From positions 19,115,302 to 19,179,301 of the forward strand of contig CM023534.1 in assembly GCA_013350335.1 (NCBI GenBank): DNA of 64,000 nucleotides. The letters are read 5' to 3'. The position numbers and the translations under genes are program-made. This stretch comes from Chimonanthus salicifolius. Taxonomy: Eukaryota; Streptophyta; Magnoliopsida; Laurales; Calycanthaceae. Of this stretch, positions 1 to 11,665 are shown piece after piece (within the stretch, counting starts at the first letter, position 1; each line of letters opens with the position of its first letter). The notes beneath the pieces are model-generated. The model saw nothing but the letters and a program-made list of their open reading frames with translations. It did not search any database and was not told the DNA's origin.

Positions 1-959
1 AATAGCCCACGTATAAATTCAATTCATTCAAACGAATGGAGTCTCATACGTTACTATTCACCAACGAATGATTCTTCATTCGAAAAACTTAGTACATATT
101 ATTTAAATAATAAATTTTCCTTTAAAACTTTAAAGTTATTTTTTAAACACTGTGCATTTTCAAATTTTCTCAAATTAAATATTTGAACTAATTACGATAA
201 CTCAATAAAAATACTTTAAGACTTCAAGGTCTTTTGATACTCCCAAATGCTTAAAATACAGTATTTTACAAATAAGGGTATCCCTAAACTGTACCGAAAA
301 TACATTTGGGAGTGTCAAAAGACCTTTAAGTCTTAAAGTATTTTTATCAGGTTATCGTAATTAGTCCGAATATTCAATTTGAGAAATTTTGGAAATACAC
401 AGTGCTTAAAAAATAATGGATCTTCTATATGCTACAGTAATACATAGTGTAAATCTCCTTTAAAACTTTAAAATTATTTTTTAAGCACGGTGTATATCTA
501 AAATTTCTCAAATTGAATATCTGGATTAATTACGATAATTTGATAAAAATACTTTAAGACTTTAAGATCTTTTGACACTCCCAATGTGTTTTCGGCACAG
601 CCTAGGGATACACTTATTTATAAAACACTGTATTTTAAGCATTTGGGAGTGTCAAAAGACCTTAAAGTCTTAAAGTATTTTTATCAAGTTATCGTAATTA
701 GTCCAGATATTTAATTTGAGAAATTTTACAAATACACAGTGCTTAAAAAATAACTTTAAAGTTTTAAATGAAAATTTATTATTTAAATAATCAATAAATA
801 CTGTGCACAGTTGTTCGAATGAACAATCGGCTCATTCGAACTAATGGATGAACAGTAATGTGCATTACTGTTCACTCCATTCGTTCGAATGAATTGAATT
901 TATACGTGGGCATTACTGTTCACTCTATTCGTTCGAATGAATTGAATTTATACGTGGGC
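1..959. repeat. Complex inverted-repeat (foldback/MITE-like) element
   Basis: A 38-bp terminal inverted repeat joins 5-42 and 874-911 (both read GCCCACGTATAAATTC inward, one mismatch seen). Between them lie two back-to-back hairpins, about 115-420 and 457-776. Each has arms built on the shared tract ACTTTAAGACTTTAAG. The last 48 bp of the element (864-911) are tandemly duplicated at 912-959. There is no coding capacity. The structure is that of a non-autonomous foldback or MITE-like DNA element. I could not place it in a superfamily, because the window starts 4 bp before the repeat and no clear target duplication is visible. Confidence 0.75.
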
Positions 960-1110
960 CATTCGTTCGAACAAATGATTCATTCGAACGAATGCCAAAA
1001 TAAACTGATAATTTGTTCGAAATAATGAAACTACAGGGGCAGAATAGTAATTTCACCCTGAAATCTGAAAACAGGTGTGTTGAGGCAGTTTTTCCGGATG
1101 TCTATAAGTC
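960..1110. repeat. TTCGAA-hairpin segment related to the 29.9-30.4 kb array
   Basis: Short inverted repeats with a TTCGAA core (CATTCGTTCGAAC facing ATTCGAACGAATG, about 960-998) are followed by a tail containing GGGGCAGAATAGTAATTTCA. A similar tail, GGGCAAAATGGTAATTTTAT, follows the hairpin array near 30,317. This suggests a fragment of the same dispersed repeat family. No gene is present. Confidence 0.45.
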
Positions 1111-1179
1111 GCGCCTTATATTAGACTATTATAAAGTGTGTTGAAAATGGATGAGAGCACATGAGTGCTAGTTTTATAT

Positions 1180-1242
1180 AGAGAGTTCCTTAAAAAATAC
1201 AAATATTTCAAATGATACAACTAAAATGGGACGGAGGGAGTA
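1180..1242. mobile_element. Stowaway-like MITE, one end only
   Basis: The sequence TGGGACGGAGGGAG at 1227-1240, followed by TA, is the canonical terminal inverted repeat of Tc1/mariner-type Stowaway MITEs. The preceding ACAACTAAAA fits the usual subterminal sequence. The opposite terminus (CTCCCTCCGTCCC) is not found upstream, so the element is truncated. Confidence 0.55.
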
Positions 1243-3474
1243 ATAAACAAAGGATTGGGGTAAAAGCTCATCAAGCTTGTTGGCCTTTCAGTTTTTTTTT
1301 TAAAATTGGAATAGTTATAGTGATAGCTACACACAATGTTAGTTTTGTTGTTGTTGTTGTATTTAGATTGACTTCCTGCTTATTTTAGTTAATATTTTTT
1401 GAATGAAAATGATTTATTTAGTTTTATTAATTTAAAAATAGAAAACAAATATCATAGTGGGTTTTAAAATTGAGACGAAAGCAGGCTCTAAATGATGAGC
1501 TCACCAAATGTTTTCTTGTTTACATATATGCTTAAACAGGCGACCTTGAGTTTTAAATGCCAAAACTGTCAGGGTTGGGCCTTCAGATAAAAGCCCAGAC
1601 TGTTTCAGTTAGATTTAAGCTTGAAGAAGAAAAGCTGGGACCCAAACTCAGCCCATGAAAAGCCCTATTTTCAATTGAAACCATTACTTGAATTGGCACT
1701 AAGATTCTATGAGAAATGATTAACTACTTATGGTAACGTCATGAGGCTGGACATAATTATCAAATTCAAGGTTTAATGAGGATGATGACAAAGGTTTAAT
1801 CATGAAAAGTAATTTTAGCAGTTTTACAATTTTTCAATCGTAAGGCAAGAATTGAACTATTGTGTTTAATGTATCATTTATGTTCATAATAACTTTAAGT
1901 CTTTTTTTATGAACACTCGATTAATCCTTGAAACATATAAAAGCCTCTCTACTCACATATACTGAATAATTCTATAGAGAGTGATACTTTGGAGTAGAGT
2001 GGAAATCGAATCTAAGACTCCTATTTCCTGAGACGAGTTCCGAGTGAGTCCAAAGATCTAAAAACCACCTGAGGGCCCAAAAACCACTACCCAACTAAAA
2101 TCCAAACAACCAAAACTAGAAGTAAAATGTGGGATTTGGATTGCAAATGATGTAACCATATCCTAACACATTTACACATCTATCAAGTGTTGATGTTATG
2201 TTTGGATAAGAAATCTTACCCAGATGCAATAATTTCACATGTAAAGGATTTATTGGTCTTGGCGGCGTCGGGGGATCAGTCTTATTGATTAGTCAATATT
2301 TTAGGAATACCTTCGCTGTCTAAAAACAAAATGTAATAATTTTCACATGTAAAGGATTTATCGATCTCCAAGTGGTCCTTTCTATCTCGTCGGTGTGTGC
2401 GCGCGTGGTATGTGCTTCAGCAGTCAAGAATCTTGCTGACAGAGCTATTGTCTTTTGTGTTTATCATAATCAAACAGTTATCTACAATAGTTAAATTTTT
2501 TTTTCTTTGATCTTATCTGTGTAACAATGAAATTACCTTTACAACTTAGCATCTTTCTGCTGATTCGTCCAAATGGACTTTTCAATGGAATAAAGCAGTC
2601 GAGAAGCAATGGAGTATTCTTTTATTTAAACCTAATCTCTACAGTCCAAATGCATTCTTTTATTTAAACCTAATCTCCACTGTCCAAATGCAATGCATTG
2701 AACCTTGATTTGGAATGTTTGGGGTCAACACAACCTAACAAGCACTTGTTGTTACTCAAGAATGGATAAAATTTACTTGCACTATTGTCATGAACCAAGC
2801 AATGATAGAGAGAAAAGGTGGGTCGCATTATATTGATTGGAGCCATCAAGTCTGTCAAAAGATAGAATAAAAGGACTAAGTTTGCATGATTGCCCATTTG
2901 AAAGAGGACCCTCACTCACTTCTCCTCCAGTAGACAACTGAGAAGGTGGACAAGTGGCCTATCTTCTTTTTTCTTTTTCTTTTTTGTAAAAAAGTATGTG
3001 GAATTACTACCTTTCTTCTTTTTAGTTTCCTATCCTTGTTATGGAAAAAAAGAAAAAAAAAGGACAGACTAAGTGGTCTCCAAAGCTCTTACTATCACTA
3101 GACCAATTTTATCAACAGCCGCGAGGATATTTTAAGAATAAATTTGATTATTATAAAAAAAAAAAAAATCAGTGGCTTCTTACTATTAAATTGATTCATA
3201 TGTCAATTAATGATTTCTGACACCATAAATTATTTAGTGCTACAACATTGAAAGATCCAAAACCATCTTGAGTTCATTGTGCTCAAACATTCAAGCTTGA
3301 GACACGTTTTAAAGTTGGGCCATAACCCAAAGGTATGGTTTATTCGGATTGACATTCCAAGTTCGAATTCACGTTTGGATTTTTTTTTTTTTATAAGCCT
3401 TACTGTCCTTATTCACTCACAGTCCTTTATCTCGCCTTATGAAGTTCATGTCACTGGACCGCTAACATATTCTT
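1243..3474. other. Intergenic spacer without a recognisable gene
   Basis: AT-rich sequence with poly-A/T tracts. The longest open frames are under 85 codons and resemble nothing known. One SINE-like copy (1965-2065) is listed separately. Otherwise I see nothing functional. Confidence 0.6.
1965..2065 (-). mobile_element. SINE-like repeat copy (family A)
   Basis: It shares the pattern of the copy at 31,438-31,625: a tract like CTATAGAGAGTG, then GAGTGGAAATCGAATC, then a segment ending GACGAGTTC. Read on the minus strand, GATTCGATTTCC resembles a Pol III B box. It is diverged and its ends are unclear. Confidence 0.35.
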
Positions 3475-3630
3475 TTTTCTGACTGAAGTGTTCAGAGTAT
3501 CTTACAGCACTAGAGTAGTCATCAGGACGTGTGCAAGCCTCCCTATGCACACACACCAGGTAAAGTTATGGGAGCGGCTCTTTAGAATGAGATAAGATTC
3601 AAACTCAAAACTCTCGCTTGTTGAAATGGA
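3475..3630 (-). mobile_element. SINE-like repeat copy (family A), diverged
   Basis: The order of motifs matches the other family A copies: a region with CACACACACCAGGTAA, then GAGCGGCTCTTTAGAATGAG, then GATTCAAACTCAAAACTC. It is about 155 bp and non-coding. The family assignment rests on this shared order only. Confidence 0.35.
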
Positions 3631-3639
3631 TTCTGGTGG

Positions 3640-4487
3640 AGTCCTAGACAACATACCAACCCCTTGAGGTTATTGGAATGCTAATACAAGTCGAAGTTAA
3701 AATTGAACATATCATTCTCATGACTGAATTTTTTTAATGCCTTGATATTGGTTATATAGTAGGCATATTGGCCTCTTGATAGACATGTTGGTTCATGATA
3801 GATGTATTGGTCTCATAGTGGACTTGATGGTTCCATGGGTGGTTATCCTCATAGAGGGCATTGTAACCATGGATGTATATTATTACTGTGGATGGATATT
3901 CTCACGGAGGGCATTGATTTCATAGGTGATTAGACATATATTTAGAGTATTATTCCCGATGAGGGATGTAGTACTTATATTCGTGTATAGGTACCATGGT
4001 TGATGTTTATCCCATGAGTGACATAGACTCTATGGTTCACGGTGTTCCCATAGTTGGTATAGACCTATGATTGACTAGACCAGTGATGGGTGAGATCTAT
4101 TTTATTGATGAGGCCCACAGATGGCACTAGAATGTCCTGATGTGACATCATGAATAGCACAGTGTTAGTGCTATAAGTGAAATTAGAACTACGCAAGATC
4201 TGATGTCCAATGGAGTACTGTAGACAGCTGATGATTCAGATCGATCAACCCAAGTGTCCAATAAGTCTTAGGATCCGCAGGGATCTTTTTACACGTGTGG
4301 ATGTCACGTGTTTGGACAATGAATTATACATGCTTCAAAGTAAACAAAATATCTTGTTTCTCATGTGCCCGTTGGATCGGAGTGTAACAGGGTCCTGGCT
4401 AAGATACCAATCCCTTGTAGTTATTGGAATGCTAATATGAATCGAAGTTAAAATTGAACATATCAACTCGTGACTGAAGTTTTAATG
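3640..4487. repeat. Cassette flanked by ~98-bp direct repeats
   Basis: About 98 bp at 3640-3738 recurs at 4391-4487. Both contain TATTGGAATGCTAATA followed by TCGAAGTTAAAATTGAACAT. The 650 bp between them is a degenerate tandem array of phrases such as CTCATAGTGGAC and CATAGAGGGCATTG. It could be a small LTR-like or TRIM-like element, but I see no primer-binding site or target duplication, so the class is left open. It ends just beyond the NAC gene's likely poly(A) site. Confidence 0.5.
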
Positions 4488-4513
4488 GGAAAAAAGGTAA
4501 AAAGTTCACACAT

Positions 4514-4519
4514 TTTATT
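4514..4519 (-). terminator. Candidate poly(A) signal of the NAC gene
   Basis: The minus strand reads AATAAA here, about 290 bp beyond the stop codon. It is the only canonical hexamer I noticed at a reasonable 3'-UTR distance. Plant poly(A) signals are loose, so this is a candidate only. Confidence 0.4.
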
Positions 4520-4809
4520 CAAAGCTCAAACCAGAAGCATTTACATGCCCAATCTTCCAATTCAACCCTTATATTCTCTAAAGAATAGTGTACTCTCTTG
4601 ACTTCTCTCTATGGCCTATCACCTGCTCTAAATGGTCTCTGCTTTTGACACCATTCAAGCTGCTAAGCTCTTTTGCAATAATGACAATTCTATAAATCAC
4701 ACATCTTATTTCTGTACATACATGATCCAGAAAAGGAATAAATATCTGATGAGCTTTTTCTCCATCAATTCCTATCTAAGGATTTATGTTGAATAGATTT
4801 GAAAGGTCA

Positions 4810-6552
4810 CTAAAATTCTAGATGAGAATTCAGCAATATCTGCTGATTGAAGAAAGGCTGGTTGAGTAAGTTGTATTGTGGAGTGTCAAACTGATTGGTA
4901 ATGTTGGTAAATATGCAGGAATTGTTGAATTTCTTAGAAGGGTGCAAAATTCCTTCATCCGGGTTCAATGCTATTGGCCTCTGGCGCTTGAGTTGGTTCT
5001 CCAAAACCATGGCAGATGACTCTTGCTGAGGTACCTTATGAAGCAAGTAGTTGTTGGTGCTGTTGATGGTGGGCTGGTTGATATTGGCACTGGGATAAAG
5101 AGGGCCAGTTTCCCACCCCACCGAGTCAGATGGGTTGTCGGAGAGGAGGCGACTCAGTACCGAGAAGTCTGCGAAGGCCAGGAGATCGGAGAAAGAGGAA
5201 GACTTTTGGAGTTCAAGGGTGCTCTGTGTGGCGATGTTTGGCAGCGTTGATTCGAACCCATCTTCCATTGAATGGTTTCCTTGCTCTCTGTTCATTACCG
5301 CCGGAGTTGGAAGGGGAATGATCTTCTTGTAGATTCGGCATAGAACCCAATCATCTAACTGAGAAAGCCAACAAACAAGAGGAATCTTAGCTCAAAACTA
5401 AGCACTAAACAATATTCCATATGAATTAGTCTCCCAGTGTAATGTATAATTAATTATTTAAGGGCGTATTTATTTTAAGAGTCTTCAAATTTTATATATT
5501 AAACCATAGTAAGTAATTTAAACCTCATATTTTTTCTTTTATTTTAAAACCCCCTTCTTCCAGTACTATAAAAGGACAAAATGTGGCACTCAATTTATGA
5601 AAAACAATGTGTCCAAATTAGCAGTAGCTGTCATTCATCTCAAGCCTTAATAAAGGGCCATTTAATAAATGTAGTTAAACTGCTTAAAGAGTCTTTGCTA
5701 TTTAGAGAAATTGGGCCCTACCCCATGCTTAAAATAAAGAAGTGATTCTAACAGGATTAGTATTGATTGTTGGAATTGGACGACTCGGGGATTGTCCCAG
5801 CCTACCCCATGAACAAATATATTCCAAGGAGACCAGTGATAGTTGAATAAGTAGGGTGGGCCGGAGAAGGCCATGTACTTGGGCCCCATGAATGTAGGCC
5901 CTGGTGTAGAAAGCACTGGTGCTGGTCTTAAACAGAGTCCAGGAGAAGGAAAAGGCAGTGCTTTGGCTTAATAATGCTAAAATTGCTTCTCACCCTCATT
6001 GAGGACTCTCTCAATCTCATGGGCTTGCTGGTGTTGGGAGCTTCGACGAGGCGGAATTCATGCATGATCCAATTAGTCTTAAGGCCCTTGGGAGGCCTAC
6101 CCTTGTAAAACACCAGAGCCTTCTTAACTCCTATGTTCTCTTTCCCAGCTGTAGTCACTATGGGTTTGTCTGTCCCCGTCGCCTTCCAGTATCCAGAAGC
6201 GGCAGCCCGGTTCGGCCGGGCGCCGTTCGGGTACTTGCGGTCTCTTGGGCTAAAAAAATACCATTCCTTCTCTCCAAAAGTCGCTTTCTCTGATAAACAA
6301 CACCAGAAACAAATCCATGTCAGCATAACAATGGAAAGGATAAGTTTGAAGTTTTGAGTAGTCTTGAACAGACATGTCATACAAACCTGGAAGTTCCCAT
6401 GGATCAAACTTGTAGATATCAACTTCAGCGATTATGGATACAGGGCAAGGAGTGGAGCTGGCTTTGTTTCTCAAGTAGTGAAGGATGAGCTCTTCATCTG
6501 TTGGATGGAACCGAAAGCCCGGGGGAAGCGATGATTCAGGGTTTTTCGACAT
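4810..6552 (-). CDS. NAC-domain transcription factor, three exons
   Basis: Exons on the minus strand: 6552-6387, 6289-5994 and 5358-4810, giving 336 residues. Introns are 97 and 635 bp with GT/AG ends (donors AG^GTTTGT and AGG^GTGAGA; acceptors CAG^AGAAAG and CAG^TTAGAT). Intron positions match the usual NAC gene structure. The N-terminal NAC domain covers roughly residues 9-166: [14 protein letters not shown] at 9-22, DRKYPNG at 72-78, the DNA-contacting WKATGTDK at 90-97, then WIMHEFRL and [12 protein letters not shown] (155-166). The remainder (about 170 residues) is rich in Ser, Asn and Gln, as expected of a transcriptional activation region. NAC proteins are nuclear, dimerising, plant-specific regulators. 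The [18 protein letters not shown] segment recalls the NAP/NAM-type group linked with senescence and seed or embryo development; that subgroup is inference. The reading frame is uninterrupted. The start was chosen because MSKNPESS leads directly into the domain. Confidence 0.93.
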
Positions 6553-6960
6553 GGGTTTAATCTATCTTTGCAGAAATTAGGCTGCTAAATCAACAAGGAC
6601 AACAACAAGATGGTGAAGATGAAGAAGATATGATCATAGAAGGGGATGAAGACGATGAGGGAGAAAGGGAAATTTGAAATTTTTGGGAGAGAAGGAAGGA
6701 GAGGCGTTTTATGGTTGAAAAGATTTGTCGGGTAGTGAAAAGTGGATTAAGGAGAGAGGAAAATGAAGAGATTGGTAAGGATATTATTGTGATTGAAGTT
6801 TTCATGGGAGAAGAATAGAATAGATGTGAATACAGTTCCTTTCCACGTATGGGGAGGTATGGACGGTGTGATGATACGAGAAAATCCAAAGGTGACGTCA
6901 CCTTCTTCGCTTTATTTCGGATAATAATATTATTGAGTATTTGAGTTTGTTCGAATTTCA
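6553..6960 (-). promoter_or_regulatory. 5' leader of the NAC gene, pyrimidine-rich
   Basis: The minus strand between the start codon and the TATA box is rich in C and T (for example CTTCATCCCCTTC). Long CT-rich leaders are common in plant transcription factor mRNAs. The open frame here lies within this presumed leader, has low-complexity Ser/Ile composition and is not a convincing gene. Confidence 0.45.
6891..6902. promoter_or_regulatory. Perfect palindrome GGTGACGTCACC (bZIP-type site)
   Basis: A 12-bp perfect palindrome contains TGACGTCA, the classic CRE/C-box core bound by plant bZIP factors of the TGA and related groups. It lies about 340 bp upstream of the NAC start codon and about 80 bp from the TATA box. 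A second ACGT core (CACGTA) lies at about 6844-6849. Binding is inferred from the motif only. Confidence 0.5.
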
Positions 6961-6980
6961 TTATATTTCAAATGTTTACT

Positions 6981-6990
6981 TTTTATAGTT
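6981..6990 (-). promoter_or_regulatory. Candidate TATA box of the NAC gene
   Basis: The minus strand reads AACTATAAAA, about 430 bp upstream of the start codon. This predicts a transcription start near 6950. It is the best TATA match upstream of the gene. Confidence 0.5.
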
Positions 6991-9420
6991 TTATTCTGGA
7001 TGAGGATCATGTCATGAATATTTCAGTGATATTTTTAAATTTAATAAGTTTTTATTGACAAAATATTATTACTATGTTAATAATGCATATTTATTGATAC
7101 GACCGTAAATTCGTATTAAAAATGCAACAAATGATAATATCGCGATAATAACCAAATAAATTTTTGGTAAATTTCATATTAAGATTTTTATTTTATTAAT
7201 ATTTTAATTTAATCATTTTTTATTATTTTTTAAATATCATATTTTTTTGCTAGATTTCCCGTTAATATCTTAGTAAAAATCCAAAATTTTGAAAATATTC
7301 CGATATTTCCAATTGCCGGTAATATCCCGAAAACGATATTTGTGACTACGGATAGAGAGATTTGCACATTACTCGACAATTAATCAGATGCTTTAAGAGA
7401 CTCTAGACACTTTGATCATCAGAGAAAAAATAAAAAACCTATGATGATCAATTTACAAAATAAACACTTTAGAATGAGGAGTGGTCGAATTCTCATTTAC
7501 TAAGAACTCACCAATTTACATTTGTATTAATTGGTCACTGGCCGTTAATGGTTTGATGAGATTATTTAATTTATATATAATTTGATACAAAACACACCAA
7601 TTATGTGGCAGTCGGTGGAATTTTAATAACCCCATTACAATTTGATCCATGCTTGAAGGATCTCATGTTCTCATCCAAAATAAAACGTTTAGCCGTAATT
7701 GCATATAATCAGCCAATTATTTCATTGTATTGTATATATACATGTGTAATACATTAGAGAAAAAGTTTAAAATACATAGTGATTATTAATTATCTAGTCA
7801 AAATACATTAAATTAATAGTTACTTCATTATTAATTTTGTAATCTAAATCTGATAGTTAAAATTAAATTTTGGCCTCAATTTTGATTTTTAGATACTCTA
7901 TCATCTTAAGTTGAATAGAAATACTTTACTTTGGTATTCTCATAATCTCATTATTTGGTCCTATTGATGATTGGGCTCAACTTCAAATGTGGTTAATCAT
8001 TTCTAGTGGACGGAATTTATATCTTGGTTTGATTCTCATTTCATGTTTATAAAAAATTGATAAAAAGAAAAAAGAAAAATTGAAATTAATTCTGAAATTT
8101 CAAATTCTCTTCAAAAGTTGTTATTTTTAAAGTTTTAAGAACCTCAAACCAACACTAATCTTAAGGTTCGTAAAAAGGCCTCTCATATTGACGTTGGAGT
8201 AATGTCTTTTATATTCGTCCCTACACTAAATTTGTTCGCCCCATTCTCGATATTCCATTTGATCTATAAAATGTAGCTAAACTGGACTTGAATGAAGCTA
8301 AGCCTGCATGTGATTATTTTCTGATATTTTTAAGATGGTTTTGGTATCTGGTAGTATTGGATATTCTAATCCCCCATCAAAGGGTAGAGATGTTCTTTTG
8401 TCTGAATCCGACTATTATCTGTCCAAACTCAACTTAAATAAATAGACATGAACAATCATTTTTGTTTGATGGATTAGGTTGAGGATCAGGCTTTTACTCA
8501 AAGCCTGTTGAGGACATCTTTGGTACTGTTTTATTATTTTTGTATATTAAAAATCTAAATGTGCATATTGAAAGAAGATGTAAAGAGCTACCATATTTTG
8601 AACCTTCATATCTCAAGAATCAATTATCGTCACTTGATCTTAACGGTCAAAATTACCAAGCATTTAATTTGTCAAAGATATCCTCCAACTTTGACTTTTA
8701 AGATCAAATACCTGAAAATTGAGTTTTGACTAAAATCTTAACCTGATGATAATTTTAAGTATACTTTTAATCTCAACGGTTAGATTTTCAAGTTACGAAA
8801 TAAAAATGGTGTCAGTTGTGATCTTGTGACCATTTATAAAATAAAAGGGGTTTAAACGGTGGGCTTAGGTTTTGACTTTAAAAGTCCGACAAACTTCAGA
8901 TGAACTCTGACATTTTTAGATATAAGTGGATTTGGGCTTCTTCTAGTAACTTTGGCCCGAACCCGACCTTTGAACAAGCTTAACCAAGGGCATATAAATA
9001 ATATTGAACATAGGTCTATCTGATATTATTATGTTTGAATGTAGAATTCACTTACAAGGAACATTTGTTACAAGAATTGAACCATGTTTTTAAAGTAAAC
9101 CTAGCAATGGGCCAGGTTAGATTGAGTTGAAGTCAAGTCTTATTTGGTATGGGTCTCTTCGATTTCCAGTCTATGTCAGGTTATCTTAAATAGGCTAAAT
9201 CGGTTTGAGTCTACTTTTGAGTTCAGTTGTAGTCAAATTTACCCACTTATATAGTGAAGGAGAATTTTTAGTGAAACAAATACTAAATCTATCTCTTAAA
9301 TGAGTATAGACATTGTAGAGATACATGTATTGCACGTAGACGTGGCAATAATTTAGTCAGTTAGGCCTACCCATTTATTTGTTGGATTTGGATAGAATCT
9401 ACTCATTTATAAATGGATTT

Positions 9421-9588
9421 AGGTCAATTTTGGTCATAGGTTAAATAGGTCGAGTAAAGTTGGATAACTTATCAATCAGTTTTGTGTTAGATTTTGTTAG
9501 GTCTAGGTCAATTTGGGTCATAGGTTAAATAGGTCAAGTAAAGTCGGATAACTTATCAATCAGTTTCGTGTTAGATTTTGCTAGGTCT
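9421..9588. repeat. Two tandem copies of an 84-bp unit
   Basis: 9421-9504 and 9505-9588 are near-identical; both begin AGGTCAATTT and end TTAGGTCT or CTAGGTCT. The few mismatches suggest a fairly recent local duplication inside a repeat made of words such as TTAAATAGGTC. Confidence 0.8.
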
Positions 9589-10335
9589 ATTTTCAAAATT
9601 ATGAGAAATTTATGATTAAAAAATAACTTAAAGAGACAAAATTTTAGCTCCAAACAAAATGATATTAAACAAAGTCCAGTAATTTTTGTTGTGATGGTCG
9701 GTATTAAAGCTTTTTGTTAATTTTTTATTCTTCTTTTTATATGTTTTGATGAATAACAAATGAAATTGTTTCATTTATAATTAAATAAGTTTTTGTAAAT
9801 AATATATTATTTGATGACCCCAAAAAATGGGCAATCAATGTATTAGTTTATTTTTCATTTTCATTGTTCATTTTTGTCAGTCAATTATAATTTAAATAAC
9901 TAATAAGAATTTTGTAAGGAGTCATTTAATATTTATTTCAATAGTGCGATTATCTGCAAATCATCTGCACTTAATTATTAAGCTAGGAATATAATATAAG
10001 ATGCCATTACATAAATTTTTGAGTGATTCATATTTTCAAATAAATCAAACATGAATTTCAAAATTCTAGAATTATTAGAATTTTAAAATCTCAACATCGA
10101 ATTCCCAATGAATGTGATCAGAATGTTTACAGTGGAATTTCTCTAATTACAAAATTTATCAAATTACAATAATTTAAATTTTCTAGAAAAAAAATTCTAC
10201 ATAATAAACTCTTACAGATTCCAAATAAAAGGAAAGAGAATACTTTTCAACGTTATTATTAGAAGGTACGTAGCTTCCGATTGAGATATTTGGGTGTTCA
10301 ACGTGTGGAAGAATGACATAGAATCCTTCCATTTT

Positions 10336-10460
10336 TTGACTGACACGTGGCCATATTCCTTCTCACAGTCGATGTCACAAGTTTTATCGCTCTTCCCTCT
10401 TTTCTAAAAGTAATTTTCTTGAGGCGACGGAGAAATTAATGCCACCTACTATAAATTCTA
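10336..10460 (+). promoter_or_regulatory. Promoter-like stretch without a downstream gene
   Basis: GACACGTGGCC, a perfect G-box, at about 10,341-10,351 is followed about 105 bp later by a TATA-like ACTATAAATT near 10,449. Spacing and content look like a plant promoter. No open frame follows within a kilobase, so it may be a relic, a non-coding RNA promoter, or chance. Confidence 0.25.
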
Positions 10461-11544
10461 ATGCCCTTGAACTTTTCTCACCCACGCCAATGTGACAGGA
10501 CTGACAGGCGAGTCTTTTCCTTTTGCTTTCACTTGTTCTGATTTTAAAGCTTTTCTTTTTTATTTGGATTAGTTTGGGGGTTTTTTATATAAGAATTTTT
10601 AATTCTAAAATTCAAAATTCTTTCATTTGGAATATGATCTTTCATCTATTGCATTTGTGTTAATATGCATACATCCATAAGAATTTCAGAAGTCTTTTTA
10701 TAATTAAAAACATGACACTATCAAATAAATTATGTTAACATCTTCAAAATGTTCCACAACCATGGAGGTCTTAAGATTCTTCGTCATTGAAAAAAAAAAA
10801 AAATTCAACTTGATATTAACATCAAGTTTAGTCAGATATTTCCTTAATAATTTATAAGTATCAAAATTTATCTTCAATTAAAGTTTTTAGTAGTCTAATC
10901 TAAGGTTAGAAAAATGAACCAACGGAAAAAGTGTTTAGCATGAAAAGAAGAATATCGAGTTTAATTATCTATTTAATCATTTTATATTAGATCATTATAA
11001 ATTCTAATTAGAGATAAATTTGATATTTTAAGTAAATTTAAATATTTCTTTTCGTCTGATATGCTAAATAGAACATTTTTAAATGTGTTGCAGGTGCCAC
11101 TTGACAGGCCAATCATCCTAACACGGATAAAATCTATTAGTAGACGCGGAATTAGTTAAATTCTCATTTTATCCATACCGGTGTACCGCTAATCAAATAC
11201 TGGTATACAGATAACACACCGTTACATGTATATGTTCTGCATATTGGTACACCAATACTTGATGAGCGATACACCAGTAGAGGTAAAATGGAAATTTCAC
11301 CAATTCTGTGTCTCCTAACAAATTTTGCCCATGTTAGAATGAGCGTCCACTTGACATATCTAATGCAAATGGACACCATCTTTAACATTGGACCCTTTTT
11401 TTTCTCTCGGATACATGCCACTTATTTTAATAGATTCAAGTGAAATCAGTACTATTATTGATTCAACACTATTTTAAGTCAAATGAATTGATAAGTTTTT
11501 TCAAGTTTTTCATTTTACTCATTTTTTTTCGAATTTCTCATCTC

Positions 11545-11665
11545 ATGAAGTGGGAGGTGTCAGGTTCGAGCCCTTATGACCTCATCTGCTGTGCCCTAAG
11601 AGCAATTAGTATCAACTGTGAGAGTTTTATGCTGAATTTTCTGCAGATTACAATATGTAAATTAA
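11545..11665 (+). mobile_element. SINE-like repeat copy (family B)
   Basis: GGTTCGAGCCC at about 11,572 is a near-perfect Pol III B box. The following order (ATGACCT, TGTGCCCTAAGAG, GAGTTTTATGCTGAATTTT) parallels the copy at 15,757-15,912. This is consistent with a tRNA-derived SINE. The ends are not resolved. Confidence 0.45.

Larger units (their letters stand above)
7000..11540. other. Intergenic spacer, AT-rich, no gene seen
   Basis: No open frame with recognisable similarity is present. Contents noted: a segment with repeated CGATATTTCC-like words near 7110-7360 that resembles the hAT-type MITEs at 28-36 kb, the 84-bp tandem duplication at 9421-9588, and a promoter-like stretch at 10,336-10,460. 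The rest appears to be decayed repeats. Confidence 0.6.

Noticed and set aside
5023..5332. Plus-strand open frames of 60-75 codons antisense to the NAC gene
   Set aside because: They lie opposite exon 3 and follow from its codon composition; no independent support.
6590..6961. 123-codon minus-strand frame upstream of the NAC gene
   Set aside because: Low-complexity Ser/Ile text in the CT-rich 5' leader; no family resemblance.
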